Shown: positions 1 through 6,572, counted from the first letter of the stretch. The stretch is 8,458 nt of DNA from Candidatus Moranbacteria bacterium CG_4_8_14_3_um_filter_41_13 (GCA_002782305.1 PFHN01000075.1:1-8458); one strand, 5' to 3'. The notes: generated by a model from the letters alone, not told the origin. Made by a program: numbers and translations.

Positions 1-784
1 TCACAAGAACGTCAAAAATAATTTTTCTACCTTGATTGTAAGCCGTCTTCCGAACTGCTGATAACCATCTTTCTTCGCTGGGCCATGGGATAAACTCATC
101 AGGAGCGAACTGTTTCTCGACACCACGGGAAGCAGAACACCCTCCCCCGCAAAAAATCGGGCAAATCCGACACAACATCGGTAAGTGTTTCAAGGAGCGC
201 ATACTTTCCAATGGCTCACCCCAGAGCTCATTCAATTCCTGTTCAAGGATATTTCCAAGCGGAACCGAAGTGGCAGAACAATGCTTGATTCTTCCGTTGA
301 AATCTACTTGCGCAAACCCTACCCCTTGCGAACAATAACTAAGGTATGGCCAGAATCGAACAGGGACCACACATCGTGGCAATGAATCAGATAGCGAAAT
401 ATTCACGCCGAGCTCCAAATAGCACTTTTTGATATCGACGAGCAGTCTCAGGTAGTCTGTCAAAACCAGATTTTCGTATCTTTCATCGTGGAAAAGGCGA
501 TTAATCCCAAAATTACTCACTCCATAACACTCCTTAAGTTCTTGGACGAAAGAATAGATCTGAAATGAATTTTCAGCACACGGCGTGTACACAACACTAA
601 CCGTTATACCTACTTTTTGAAGGCGCTTTATCGTATCCATTGCACGAGAGTAACTGCCTTTCTTACCAACGATAGAATCATGAATTGATTCATTTCCATG
701 GAGAGAAATAGAGCAGGAGCTAACGCCATACCGCACGAGGTAATCAATATCATCATCCAGAAACAAATACCCATTCGGACCAAA
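1..784 (-). pseudogene. 5'-truncated radical SAM/SPASM maturase-like gene, running off the left edge
   Basis: An open frame of about 261 codons runs from just after an in-frame TAA (787-785) to the window edge. The product resembles the back part of radical SAM/SPASM enzymes such as peptide maturases and anSME-like proteins. It opens at a PNGYL segment, equivalent to the TNG motif after the first strands of the barrel, followed by YGVSSCSISLHG and GKKGSYSRA. The SPASM region shows C-x12-G-x4-C (Cys codons at 334 and 280), then PLGNI, then C-x2-C-x3-C-x3-C (172, 163, 151, 139). These would bind auxiliary Fe-S clusters. The N-terminal part, with the CX3CX2C cysteines that hold the SAM-binding cluster, is absent, and no in-frame ATG occurs before 640. 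The upstream sequence encodes an unrelated small protein. I infer a decayed or rearranged remnant. The family assignment is firm, the substrate is unknown, and the C-terminus lies outside the window. Confidence 0.75.
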
Positions 785-797
785 TTATTTACCCTCA

Positions 798-1013
798 TTA
801 TTTACGGCTTAAAAGTCGCGGTATGAAACTCATTCCAATTAGAATCAAGCCAATACCGACAATCGTCTGAAAATCAGGATACCAAAAGATGAGCGTAACA
901 AGAAAAATCCAAATGGAAATCGACATCCATCCATCAGCAACTGCCTTGATAACTTCTCGAAACCAGTCAGAAAGAGTCGGATGCAATTTTCCATCATCAG
1001 GATATTTGAGCAT
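798..1013 (-). CDS. Small two-helix membrane protein, unknown function
   Basis: The 71-residue product has a polar N-terminus of about 28 residues (LKYPDDGKLHPTLSDWF) containing a probable amphipathic helix. Two hydrophobic segments follow at about residues 31-46 and 49-66, with the short turn YPDFQ between them and a basic tail (RLLSRK). This looks like a hairpin membrane protein. I do not recognise the family. The gene ends 13 bases before the truncated radical SAM frame begins. No Shine-Dalgarno sequence precedes the ATG, as for nearly all genes here. Reality is supported by the coherent membrane topology and by the absence of a competing gene on either strand. The short length keeps confidence moderate. 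Confidence 0.5.
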   Translation of the reverse strand: MLKYPDDGKLHPTLSDWFREVIKAVADGWMSISIWIFLVTLIFWYPDFQTIVGIGLILIGMSFIPRLLSRK

Positions 1014-1123
1014 AGCGTTCGTTTTTATTATGTAGCTTTGACCATATTCCTACCACACCCTACTTTTCACTTTTTTTCCTTCATCTAACTTTCAAATATA
1101 ATTTCCTCGATGTGCTCTATAAA

Positions 1124-1501
1124 TCAATTTATTTTTTTAATCATGGTTATATCCCATGAGCTTCCCTCATCTTCATAACAATAATCACCAATAACACAGT
1201 CTAAATCAATAGACCCCCCATTATTAAAATATAACTTTTCTACACGGGTTATCCCCTCGTCTGTTTCAATATCTGCCTGCAACAAATAACAGTTTTTTGT
1301 ATCGTTACAAGCATAAACAATATACTTCCCATTTTCCCCAAATAAACTATTCCAACTTGAATATACTATAATAAAAATTATAACACCGACGAGAAGTGAA
1401 CGGAAAAATACCGTTTCTATCAAACCTTTAAACCTAACTAGCTCTCTAATCTCAAGCTCTATTTTTTTAATCTGGTCTTCAGTTTCAATATTTTCATTCA
1501 T
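1124..1501 (-). CDS. Orphan single-pass membrane protein with two CX5C pairs
   Basis: The 125-residue product has a charged N-terminal helix with coiled-coil character (about residues 7-25, rich in I, E, K and L). One transmembrane segment follows (about 31-48), then a C-terminal domain of about 75 residues. That domain contains two equally spaced cysteine pairs, C65-x5-C71 and C102-x5-C108, plus many acidic residues near the end (YCYEDEG). With a cytoplasmic N-terminus the cysteine domain would be extracytoplasmic, where the pairs could form disulfides or bind metal. That is inference. The coding sequence is visibly more AT-rich than secA and the other conserved genes, with AAA, ATA, TTT and ATT codons dominating. 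It lies just beyond the 3' end of the tRNA, a common place for acquired DNA. I do not recognise a family. Confidence 0.62.
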   Translation of the reverse strand: MNENIETEDQIKKIELEIRELVRFKGLIETVFFRSLLVGVIIFIIVYSSWNSLFGENGKYIVYACNDTKNCYLLQADIETDEGITRVEKLYFNNGGSIDLDCVIGDYCYEDEGSSWDITMIKKIN

Positions 1502-1602
1502 ACTTTGATCTTAGTTTAAACTGTAAAATCCTATTTTCTGTGATTACACTTATAGGCTAATCTTCGAGATAAATGAGGCTTCTTACGCTCAAAAATCCGA
1601 CT

Positions 1603-1676
1603 TGGTGGACCTGGGCAGAATCGGACTGCCGCCTCTGCAATGCGAATGCAGCGTTGTACCACTTAACTACAGGCCC
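1603..1676 (-). tRNA. tRNA-Ala, anticodon CGC, with encoded CCA
   Basis: A 74-base cloverleaf can be drawn by hand. The 7-bp acceptor pairs GGGCCTG with CAGGTCC and includes a G3-U70 wobble, the classic alanine identity element. It has A73 and an encoded CCA. The D arm has three pairs (GTT/AAC), an A13-C22 mismatch and the GG pair in the loop. The anticodon stem CTGCA/TGCAG is perfect, with loop TTCGCAT giving anticodon CGC (1644-1642), which reads GCG. The variable loop is four bases. The T stem GGCAG/CTGCC is perfect. The T loop reads TCCGATT, with C instead of the nearly universal T at position 55 (base 1624). It stands alone between secA and an orphan gene. Confidence 0.93.
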
Positions 1677-1703
1677 TTCCAAACACTTGACAGATCCTAT
1701 TGC

Positions 1704-1732
1704 ATCATACAGTAACTTGTGCTATTTTTGAA
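1704..1732 (-). promoter_or_regulatory. Candidate promoter for tRNA-Ala
   Basis: On the minus strand a TTCAAA -35 (4 of 6 matches, 1732-1727) is separated by 17 bases from a TATGAT -10 (5 of 6 matches, 1709-1704). Transcription would start near 1697, about 20 bases before the mature tRNA 5' end, which is a sensible leader. Assigned by consensus matching only. Confidence 0.45.
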
Positions 1733-1764
1733 GTGCGAGGATAGAGGGGAAAATCTGGGAAGTC

Positions 1765-1783
1765 GGTATCTACTTTAGATACC
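1765..1783. repeat. Perfect 7-bp inverted repeat in the secA-tRNA gap
   Basis: GGTATCT and AGATACC flank a five-base loop (ACTTT). Neither strand has a T-run directly after the stem, so it is not a standard intrinsic terminator. It sits about 30 bases upstream of the candidate tRNA promoter and about 100 bases past the secA stop. It could be a protein-binding site, a transcript-end stabiliser, or chance. Confidence 0.35.
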
Positions 1784-1808
1784 ACAATTATAAAACAACG
1801 TTTTTATT

Positions 1809-1846
1809 CCCATCCCATCTCCCCTCCTCGCTCTCCCTTCCTCTTC
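1809..1846 (-). other. Purine-rich tract with four G-runs in the secA 3' trailer
   Basis: Read on the secA sense strand, this stretch is almost pure purine. It carries four G-runs (GGG 1837-1835, GGGG 1824-1821, GGG 1816-1814, GGG 1811-1809) with gaps of 10, 4 and 2 bases. The spacing would allow an RNA G-quadruplex with one long loop. It begins about 35 bases after the secA stop, where no clear hairpin terminator is visible. A role in ending or protecting the secA transcript is possible but unproven. Confidence 0.35.
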
Positions 1847-1879
1847 ATAAAACGTCGAGGATTTTTTATTGCCAATTTT

Positions 1880-4537
1880 CTATTTCCCATGGCACTTCTT
1901 ATACTTCTTTCCTGAACCACAAGGACAGGGGTCATTTCGATTCACTGTATCTTGATTGACGATCGGCTTCTGAGAAGTGCTTTCATTATTTGATGACCCT
2001 CCTTCATTTTTTACATTCCCATCCGAAGAAAATTGCGCAATTTCTTCACTCGCTCCCTGAAAATGTATTTCACGAGGAGTCTCTCTTTGCACTTCAGTAG
2101 TCGCCGGTCCAAGTTTCATAATCGTCATCAGATATGTTTTGCGTACAGTATCCATAAGACCGAGAAAAAGATCATACGCCTCACGCTTGTACTCGATGAG
2201 CGGATCACGCTGACCATAACCACGCAGTCCTATTCCTTGACGGAGATAATCGATCTCGTCGAGATGATTCATCCACAGCTGATCAAGAGACCGAAGATAG
2301 ATTGACCTCTGAATATCATTCCACAAATCTTTTCCGAAGCTTGTTTCTTTCTCAATATACACCTTCTTCGCTTCCCCTATCAGATGTTCGAGTATGAGGC
2401 CTTTCTTCTCTACTTCATTCTTCGAACGATCATCGCGGATAGTATCGAGTTTTTTCACGGCTTCTTTCTCATCGAGTGTCGGGAACATACCATTGGCTTC
2501 TGTCACAATCTCTTCTATATTCCACTGTGATTCTTCTTCACCAGCGGTATGAAAACTGATGGTCCGGTCGAGCTCCTCCGAGAGAAGATTCAACGTCTCA
2601 TCACGAAAAGCTTTTGTTTCGAGAACGTTCTTTCGTTTACGATAGACCACTTCACGTTGCTTGTTCATCACGTCATCATAATCAAGCACGTGTTTACGCA
2701 TATCGAAATTATAGCCTTCAATTTTTGATTGTGCACTTTCTATGGTTTTCGAAATAAGACCATTTTGGATCGGTTCATCTTCAGGGAGACCAAGTGTCGT
2801 CATCATACTCTTCATCTTCTCACCTCCGAAACGACGCATCAGCTCGTCTTCGAGTGAAACGTAGAACTGTGATGCTCCAGGATCACCCTGACGTCCTGCA
2901 CGCCCACGGAGCTGATTGTCGATACGACGTGCTTCGTGACGTTCAGTACCGATGATGACCAGACCCCCGACTTCACGAGCGCCTTCGCCGAGTTTGATAT
3001 CTGTACCACGACCGGCCATATTGGTTGCAATCGTCACCGCACCTTTCTGTCCTGCATTGGCTACGATAGATGCTTCACGTTCATGATTCTTCGCATTGAG
3101 AACCTCATGGACCACTCCTTCACGAGTAAGGAGTGTACTCAAATATTCTGATTTCTCAATCGCAATAGTACCGATGAGAACTGGCTGACCGAGCGCATGA
3201 ATTTCTTTGACACGATGAGCGATGGCTCGGTACTTCGCTTCTTCTGTTTTGTAAACAATATCAGGCAAGTCTTTGCGTATAAGCACTTTGTTCGTCGGAA
3301 TCTCGATAACGTCAAGCTTGTACACTTTGGCAAATTCCTCTGCCGATGTGATAGCTGTCCCCGTCATTCCAGAGAGCTTATTGTACAAACGAAAATAGTT
3401 CTGAAAAGTAATAGTAGCAAGCGTTCTCGATTCACGTTGTACCGTCACACCTTCCTTGGCTTCGATAGCCTGGTGGAGTCCTTCGCTATACCTTCGTCCC
3501 GGCATCAGACGTCCTGTGAAGTCATCGACAATGATTACTTCTCCATCTTTCACAACATAATCACGATCAAGATTAAAAATAACCTGCGCCTTGAGCGATT
3601 GCTCGAGATGATGGACATACGCCACATTGCCTGAAGCATAGATATTCCCCATACCGAGCAGGTTCTCGACGTGCGTCATTCCTTCGTCAGTCAATGTGAC
3701 CACTTTCATTTTCTCATCCACGATATAATCCTTCTCGGGTATGAGGAGCGGGACGATATGAGCAAACTTCTCATAGAGCTTCGTTGATTCACTATCTGGT
3801 GCCGAAATAATAAGCGGGGTACGCGCTTCATCTATAAGAATAGAGTCAACTTCATCCACTACAGCGAAATTGAGATCCCTCTGCGTCATTTCTTCGACCG
3901 AAGCCACCATGTTGTCACGCAAATAATCGAAACCAAATTCGTTGTTCGTACCATAGGTAATATCAGAAGCATAGGCTTCACGACGTGTGATGGGTACGAG
4001 GTTTTCCATTTCTATACTCACTTCATTCTCATCAGCTACCGAAGACACGAAGCGATACGAAACATTCTGTCCAACAATACACGCTGTCGACAATCCCAGA
4101 GCCTCGTACACACGACCCATCCAGTTACAATCACGTTTAGCGAGATAATCATTGACCGTCACGACGTGTACACCTTTTCCCGAAAGAGCATTCAGATAAA
4201 TAGGCAGTGTCGAAGTCAGCGTCTTTCCTTCACCCGTTTTCATTTCAGCGATTTTCCCATGATGCAGTGCGATACCACCGAGCATCTGCACATCATAATG
4301 GCGTTCACCGATGACCCTCCCTGCTACTTCCCTCACCACTGCAAAAGCTTCGGGCAAAATATCGTCGAGGGTCTCACCTTGCGTGAGCCTCGCTTTGAAT
4401 GCTTCGGCTTTTCCTTTGAGTTCATCATCAGAAAGACCTCGCATACCAGTATCAAAGGTATTGATTTTTTCCACCAGCGGACGGAATTTATTCACTTCAC
4501 GTTCATTTGAACCAAACAGTTTTTCAAAAAATGACAT
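1880..4537 (-). CDS. secA: Preprotein translocase ATPase SecA
   Basis: SecA is the motor that pushes unfolded preproteins through the SecYEG channel using ATP. At 885 residues the length is normal and complete. Walker A GEGKT is at 102-106, the NBD1 motif YGTNNEFGFDYLRDNM at 195-210, and Walker B DEVD at 228-231. GMTGT (390-394), AGRGTD (508-513) and RGRAGRQGDPG (544-554) mark the second ATPase half. The helical scaffold and wing follow, then a low-complexity Ser/Asn/Glu linker (about 815-865). A C-terminal zinc motif with C871, C873, C882 and H883 binds SecB or membrane lipids in relatives. Residues about 155-185 form an insertion between the NBD1 core and RREAYA that is longer than in E. 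coli SecA. The gene has its own promoter. It lacks a visible Shine-Dalgarno sequence, but the MSFFEKLFG start matches the family. Confidence 0.99.
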   Translation of the reverse strand: MSFFEKLFGSNEREVNKFRPLVEKINTFDTGMRGLSDDELKGKAEAFKARLTQGETLDDILPEAFAVVREVAGRVIGERHYDVQMLGGIALHHGKIAEMKTGEGKTLTSTLPIYLNALSGKGVHVVTVNDYLAKRDCNWMGRVYEALGLSTACIVGQNVSYRFVSSVADENEVSIEMENLVPITRREAYASDITYGTNNEFGFDYLRDNMVASVEEMTQRDLNFAVVDEVDSILIDEARTPLIISAPDSESTKLYEKFAHIVPLLIPEKDYIVDEKMKVVTLTDEGMTHVENLLGMGNIYASGNVAYVHHLEQSLKAQVIFNLDRDYVVKDGEVIIVDDFTGRLMPGRRYSEGLHQAIEAKEGVTVQRESRTLATITFQNYFRLYNKLSGMTGTAITSAEEFAKVYKLDVIEIPTNKVLIRKDLPDIVYKTEEAKYRAIAHRVKEIHALGQPVLIGTIAIEKSEYLSTLLTREGVVHEVLNAKNHEREASIVANAGQKGAVTIATNMAGRGTDIKLGEGAREVGGLVIIGTERHEARRIDNQLRGRAGRQGDPGASQFYVSLEDELMRRFGGEKMKSMMTTLGLPEDEPIQNGLISKTIESAQSKIEGYNFDMRKHVLDYDDVMNKQREVVYRKRKNVLETKAFRDETLNLLSEELDRTISFHTAGEEESQWNIEEIVTEANGMFPTLDEKEAVKKLDTIRDDRSKNEVEKKGLILEHLIGEAKKVYIEKETSFGKDLWNDIQRSIYLRSLDQLWMNHLDEIDYLRQGIGLRGYGQRDPLIEYKREAYDLFLGLMDTVRKTYLMTIMKLGPATTEVQRETPREIHFQGASEEIAQFSSDGNVKNEGGSSNNESTSQKPIVNQDTVNRNDPCPCGSGKKYKKCHGK

Positions 4538-4573
4538 AATTTATGGCTTTAAAAAGGGAAAATATACCGCTGT

Positions 4574-4602
4574 ATTGTAACAGAAAAACACGTTCTCGTC
4601 AA
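4574..4602 (-). promoter_or_regulatory. Strong sigma70-type promoter of secA
   Basis: TTGACG (5 of 6, 4602-4597), a 17-base spacer and TACAAT (5 of 6, 4579-4574) lie between the exonuclease stop and secA. Transcription should start near 4567, leaving a leader of about 30 bases before the secA ATG at 4537. It shows that secA can be expressed independently of the upstream gene set. The assignment rests on consensus matching and ideal position. Confidence 0.72.
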
Positions 4603-4648
4603 AGAGAATAGTATCGCTTCTTACCAATAATGGAAAGAGAGAAATACC

Positions 4649-5383
4649 TTATGAACGAGCGAGATAGTGATCCAAAGTATAGATCCAATTCTCATCATTC
4701 TCTCCTCCGCTTTCTCTCGTCATAATTTTCTGATTGAGCATCCAGCTGATATATCCTTGATCGACGAGCGATACTTCACTTACTTTTTTTCCGGCATATT
4801 TTCCGAAATTAAATGTATCGTAGAGAATCGGCACAAGAGAAACGGCAATCATTTTTTCAATAACCTTTTCTTCATCACCTATTTCATGAATCATCTTCAT
4901 AAAGAAATAGTCGAACAACTTCTCGAGCACTTTCACATCACCGAGCGCACTGTGAGCAGGAGCATCCTCTACTGCGAGGCCATAATAATACCGCAGGTAC
5001 TGCAAACTTTTCTTCGGAATCACATTCTCCGTATCAATATGATGAGCGATTTTGAATGTATCGATACTCTGTTTCGGAGTCAATCCTTCACGCCTGAGCA
5101 TTTCGATATCAAAAGGCGCATTATGAGCCACCACAATGTTCCCCTCAGAGAAAAGAGTCCGTAAATCTCTCTCCATAACAGAGCCGATGAACGGAGAGTG
5201 ATGTTTCACCATCTCGTTGGTGATATTGGTCACAACCATAGCATCAATAGTGATCGGTACAGGTGGCTTGAAGAGATCTTCGTATGCTTCTCCTTTATAC
5301 ATATAGGCGACCTGACAGACTCTATCCTCCTGCCCCATACCCGTAGTTTCTGTGTCAAGAAATATGAGATGATCTTTGTTCAT
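4649..5383 (-). CDS. DEDDh 3'-5' exonuclease, exodeoxyribonuclease X-like
   Basis: A 244-residue RNase H-fold exonuclease that would remove nucleotides from DNA 3' ends using two metal ions. Motif I is FLDTETTG (D10, E12). Motif II is VVAHNAPFDIEML (D92). Motif III is HSALGDV with H144 and D149, which defines the DEDDh class shared by DnaQ, ExoX and RNase T. The C-terminal part (about 189-217, FNFGKYAGKKVSEV then YISWML) matches the small domain found at the end of ExoX-like proteins. This argues for an ExoX-type repair or mismatch-processing nuclease rather than the polymerase proofreading subunit. It begins 18 bases after the DUF1294 stop and is probably the last gene of the DUF456-to-exonuclease operon. 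No Shine-Dalgarno sequence is visible. The exact substrate cannot be told from sequence. Confidence 0.9.
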   Translation of the reverse strand: MNKDHLIFLDTETTGMGQEDRVCQVAYMYKGEAYEDLFKPPVPITIDAMVVTNITNEMVKHHSPFIGSVMERDLRTLFSEGNIVVAHNAPFDIEMLRREGLTPKQSIDTFKIAHHIDTENVIPKKSLQYLRYYYGLAVEDAPAHSALGDVKVLEKLFDYFFMKMIHEIGDEEKVIEKMIAVSLVPILYDTFNFGKYAGKKVSEVSLVDQGYISWMLNQKIMTRESGGENDENWIYTLDHYLARS

Positions 5384-5401
5384 AAAAAAATCGCTTAGGG
5401 A

Positions 5402-5680
5402 TTAGAGACATAAGTATAGCACATAGAGCGTCGCACAGTTTTCAAAAATGAGCATCGGGATACCAACGATGAAATACCACTTATGAGTTTTGTGTCGAAA
5501 GGCAAACATTCCAAGATACACCCCAATACTTCCAAACATTGTCGCAAGAAAGAAAAGCATGCCCTCAGAGATTCTCTCTTTATTATTTTTCTTCGCGCGA
5601 CGTTTGTCAACCCACATTGTAAGAAACGCTACAAGATTTACAAGAGTAAAAAATGTCAGTAGAAGAGCTATTTTATTCAT
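5402..5680 (-). CDS. DUF1294 family small membrane protein
   Basis: A 92-residue protein with a hydrophobic segment at about 3-22, then a short basic loop with D25-K26 and the motif RISE (36-39). A second hydrophobic stretch, about 41-60, includes GSIGVYLGM. The hallmark FRHKTHK (61-67) follows, then a third membrane segment (about 69-91) containing G-I-P. These features define DUF1294, a bacterial inner-membrane family of unknown function, sometimes fused to cold-shock domains in other bacteria. The start codon overlaps the GIY-YIG stop by four bases (ATGA). This implies translational coupling and compensates for the missing Shine-Dalgarno sequence. The length is typical of the stand-alone form. 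Confidence 0.88.
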   Translation of the reverse strand: MNKIALLLTFFTLVNLVAFLTMWVDKRRAKKNNKERISEGMLFFLATMFGSIGVYLGMFAFRHKTHKWYFIVGIPMLIFENCATLYVLYLCL

Positions 5681-5943
5681 GTACTTGCTTTTGTGGAATT
5701 ATACAGCTTTATCAGTATCATTTTTTCTGCACGAGAAAGTTTCTTCATTCGAGATTCTTCCTTCGAAGCAAGAGAGCGATCACGGAATGTTTCAGAGAAA
5801 ACGAGTTTCACAGGACGTCGCCCTCTGGTATATTTTGCCCCGAGCGACGAAGAATTGTGTTCTTCTTTCCTGCGTTCAAGGTTTGTTGTAATCCCTGTAT
5901 AGAGCGTCCCATCCGCACACTTGAGGATATAGAGATAATACAT
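5677..5943 (-). CDS. GIY-YIG domain protein (UPF0213/YhbQ type)
   Basis: An 88-residue single-domain protein of the GIY-YIG nuclease superfamily. YYLYIL (2-7) and YTG (15-17) give the name motif, followed by NLERRKEEHN (21-30). GAKYTRGRRPVKLVFSE (35-51) is typical of the short UPF0213/YhbQ branch. E63 in KEESRMKKLSRAEK sits where the metal-binding catalytic glutamate is expected. YhbQ-like members act on DNA, with nicking or structure-linked activity reported, but the in-cell role is poorly defined. The gene starts 11 bases after the DUF456 stop and ends inside the DUF1294 start, so it is in the middle of an operon. Its stop is TGA, which supports standard stop usage. No Shine-Dalgarno sequence is seen. 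Confidence 0.93.
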   Translation of the reverse strand: MYYLYILKCADGTLYTGITTNLERRKEEHNSSSLGAKYTRGRRPVKLVFSETFRDRSLASKEESRMKKLSRAEKMILIKLYNSTKAST

Positions 5944-5954
5944 GATATGAGGTG

Positions 5955-6440
5955 TTACGACCAGATCTGGATGATGAACACTATAATCATCGCGAGACCA
6001 ATAATGAACTGAATCACTGTACCAGCAAGAAACCCAAGCATTGATCCTATACCAGCACGAAGAGAAAGCCTTGTATCTTTCTTGGCAATAAGCATCTCGC
6101 CGGCGACTGCTCCAGCGAAAATACCAAAAAGAAGTCCAGGAAAATTAAGTATTATGAAACCAAGGAGTCCGCCAAGAACAGCACCCACACTCCCCCATTT
6201 GCTCGCCCCATACCGCTTGGCACCATACGCCGAAGCCAAATAATCAATAGCAAATGAGAATACCGTCACGATCCCAAAAATAATCAGTACCGAAAGCCCA
6301 ATAGTATCAATACCAAAATAGAATGCGTAGAGAAGAATCCCTCCAAAAATAAGACCAATACCAGGGAGTGCCGGCAGAACCGTCCCAATAAGTCCTAGAA
6401 GAACCAAAATCACCACAAGAAACAAAATTCCTATTTCCAT
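5955..6440 (-). CDS. DUF456 family membrane protein
   Basis: A 161-residue, almost wholly hydrophobic and glycine-rich protein. Probable membrane segments lie at about 3-22, 25-45, 47-69, 84-116 (likely a re-entrant or double pass) and 127-159. The family signature is LPALPGIGLIFGGILLYA near the N-terminus, then DYLASAYGAKRYGASKWGS (66-84) and PGLLFGIFAGAVAGE (101-115). The glycine-rich repeats with small residues suggest tightly packed helices. DUF456 is widespread in bacteria and has no assigned function. It is the first confident gene of the operon leading to GIY-YIG, DUF1294 and the exonuclease. An extended -10 promoter lies about 130 bases upstream, and a possible small ORF overlaps its start by ten bases. 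Confidence 0.88.
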   Translation of the reverse strand: MEIGILFLVVILVLLGLIGTVLPALPGIGLIFGGILLYAFYFGIDTIGLSVLIIFGIVTVFSFAIDYLASAYGAKRYGASKWGSVGAVLGGLLGFIILNFPGLLFGIFAGAVAGEMLIAKKDTRLSLRAGIGSMLGFLAGTVIQFIIGLAMIIVFIIQIWS

Positions 6441-6568
6441 ATGTACAATATATTGTTTTTTATTGATGAAAGTTCGATCCTGCTACCGCTATAAATTCCC
6501 AAAGAGAGAATGATAACAACTATGAGGACACCGACAAGGATCATACGCATATTCATTGAGAATGACAT
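6431..6568 (-). CDS. Possible 45-residue single-pass membrane protein
   Basis: A short frame starts at ATG 6568 and stops with TAG at 6433-6431, overlapping the DUF456 start by ten bases. The product begins MSFSMNMRM, has one clear hydrophobic helix (about residues 9-26) and ends in a polar tail. GAGG lies immediately before the ATG, too close for ideal Shine-Dalgarno spacing. Three further in-frame ATGs follow, and the ATG at 6556 has a better distance from GAGG. The expected start of the upstream extended -10 promoter falls almost on the first ATG. Either this is a near-leaderless small membrane protein coupled to DUF456, or simply the DUF456 leader. I do not recognise a homologue. Confidence 0.35.
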   Translation of the reverse strand: MSFSMNMRMILVGVLIVVIILSLGIYSGSRIELSSIKNNILYIWK

Positions 6569-6572
6569 CCTC

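Noticed and set aside
342..368. T-arm-like sequence (TTCGATTCTGG on the minus strand) as a tRNA remnant or attachment site
   Set aside because: The flanks do not form a T stem or acceptor stem, and the bases encode a conserved stretch of the radical SAM protein.
185..385. Plus-strand 66-codon ORF opposite the radical SAM remnant
   Set aside because: The opposite strand carries clear SPASM motifs, so this frame is a shadow.
1083..1126. UGA=Gly recoding, which would extend the orphan protein by a few residues past its TGA and likewise extend GIY-YIG
   Set aside because: No long gene (secA, exonuclease, DUF456, BRO-N) has an internal TGA, and the GIY-YIG and DUF2238 proteins end at family-normal points with TGA. 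The standard code fits.
1583..1594. Ten-base match TTGAGCGTAA shared by the region after the tRNA and the right-edge hairpin
   Set aside because: The match does not extend, and the copy near the tRNA lacks the stem partner. Chance is likely.
1588..1626. Terminator for the tRNA formed by the T-loop strand and TCGGATT followed by a T-run
   Set aside because: The stem would need to unfold the mature tRNA and encloses a large loop. The T-run is real, but the hairpin is not convincing.
1687..1715. Plus-strand TTGACA in the secA-tRNA gap as a promoter
   Set aside because: The only -10-like partner (TACAGT) is 15 bases away and weak, and nothing on the plus strand downstream could be its gene.
1880..4537. 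Several plus-strand ORFs of 70-145 codons opposite secA
   Set aside because: They mirror the strongly conserved secA frame, have no conserved motifs of their own and show amino-acid composition typical of antisense shadows.
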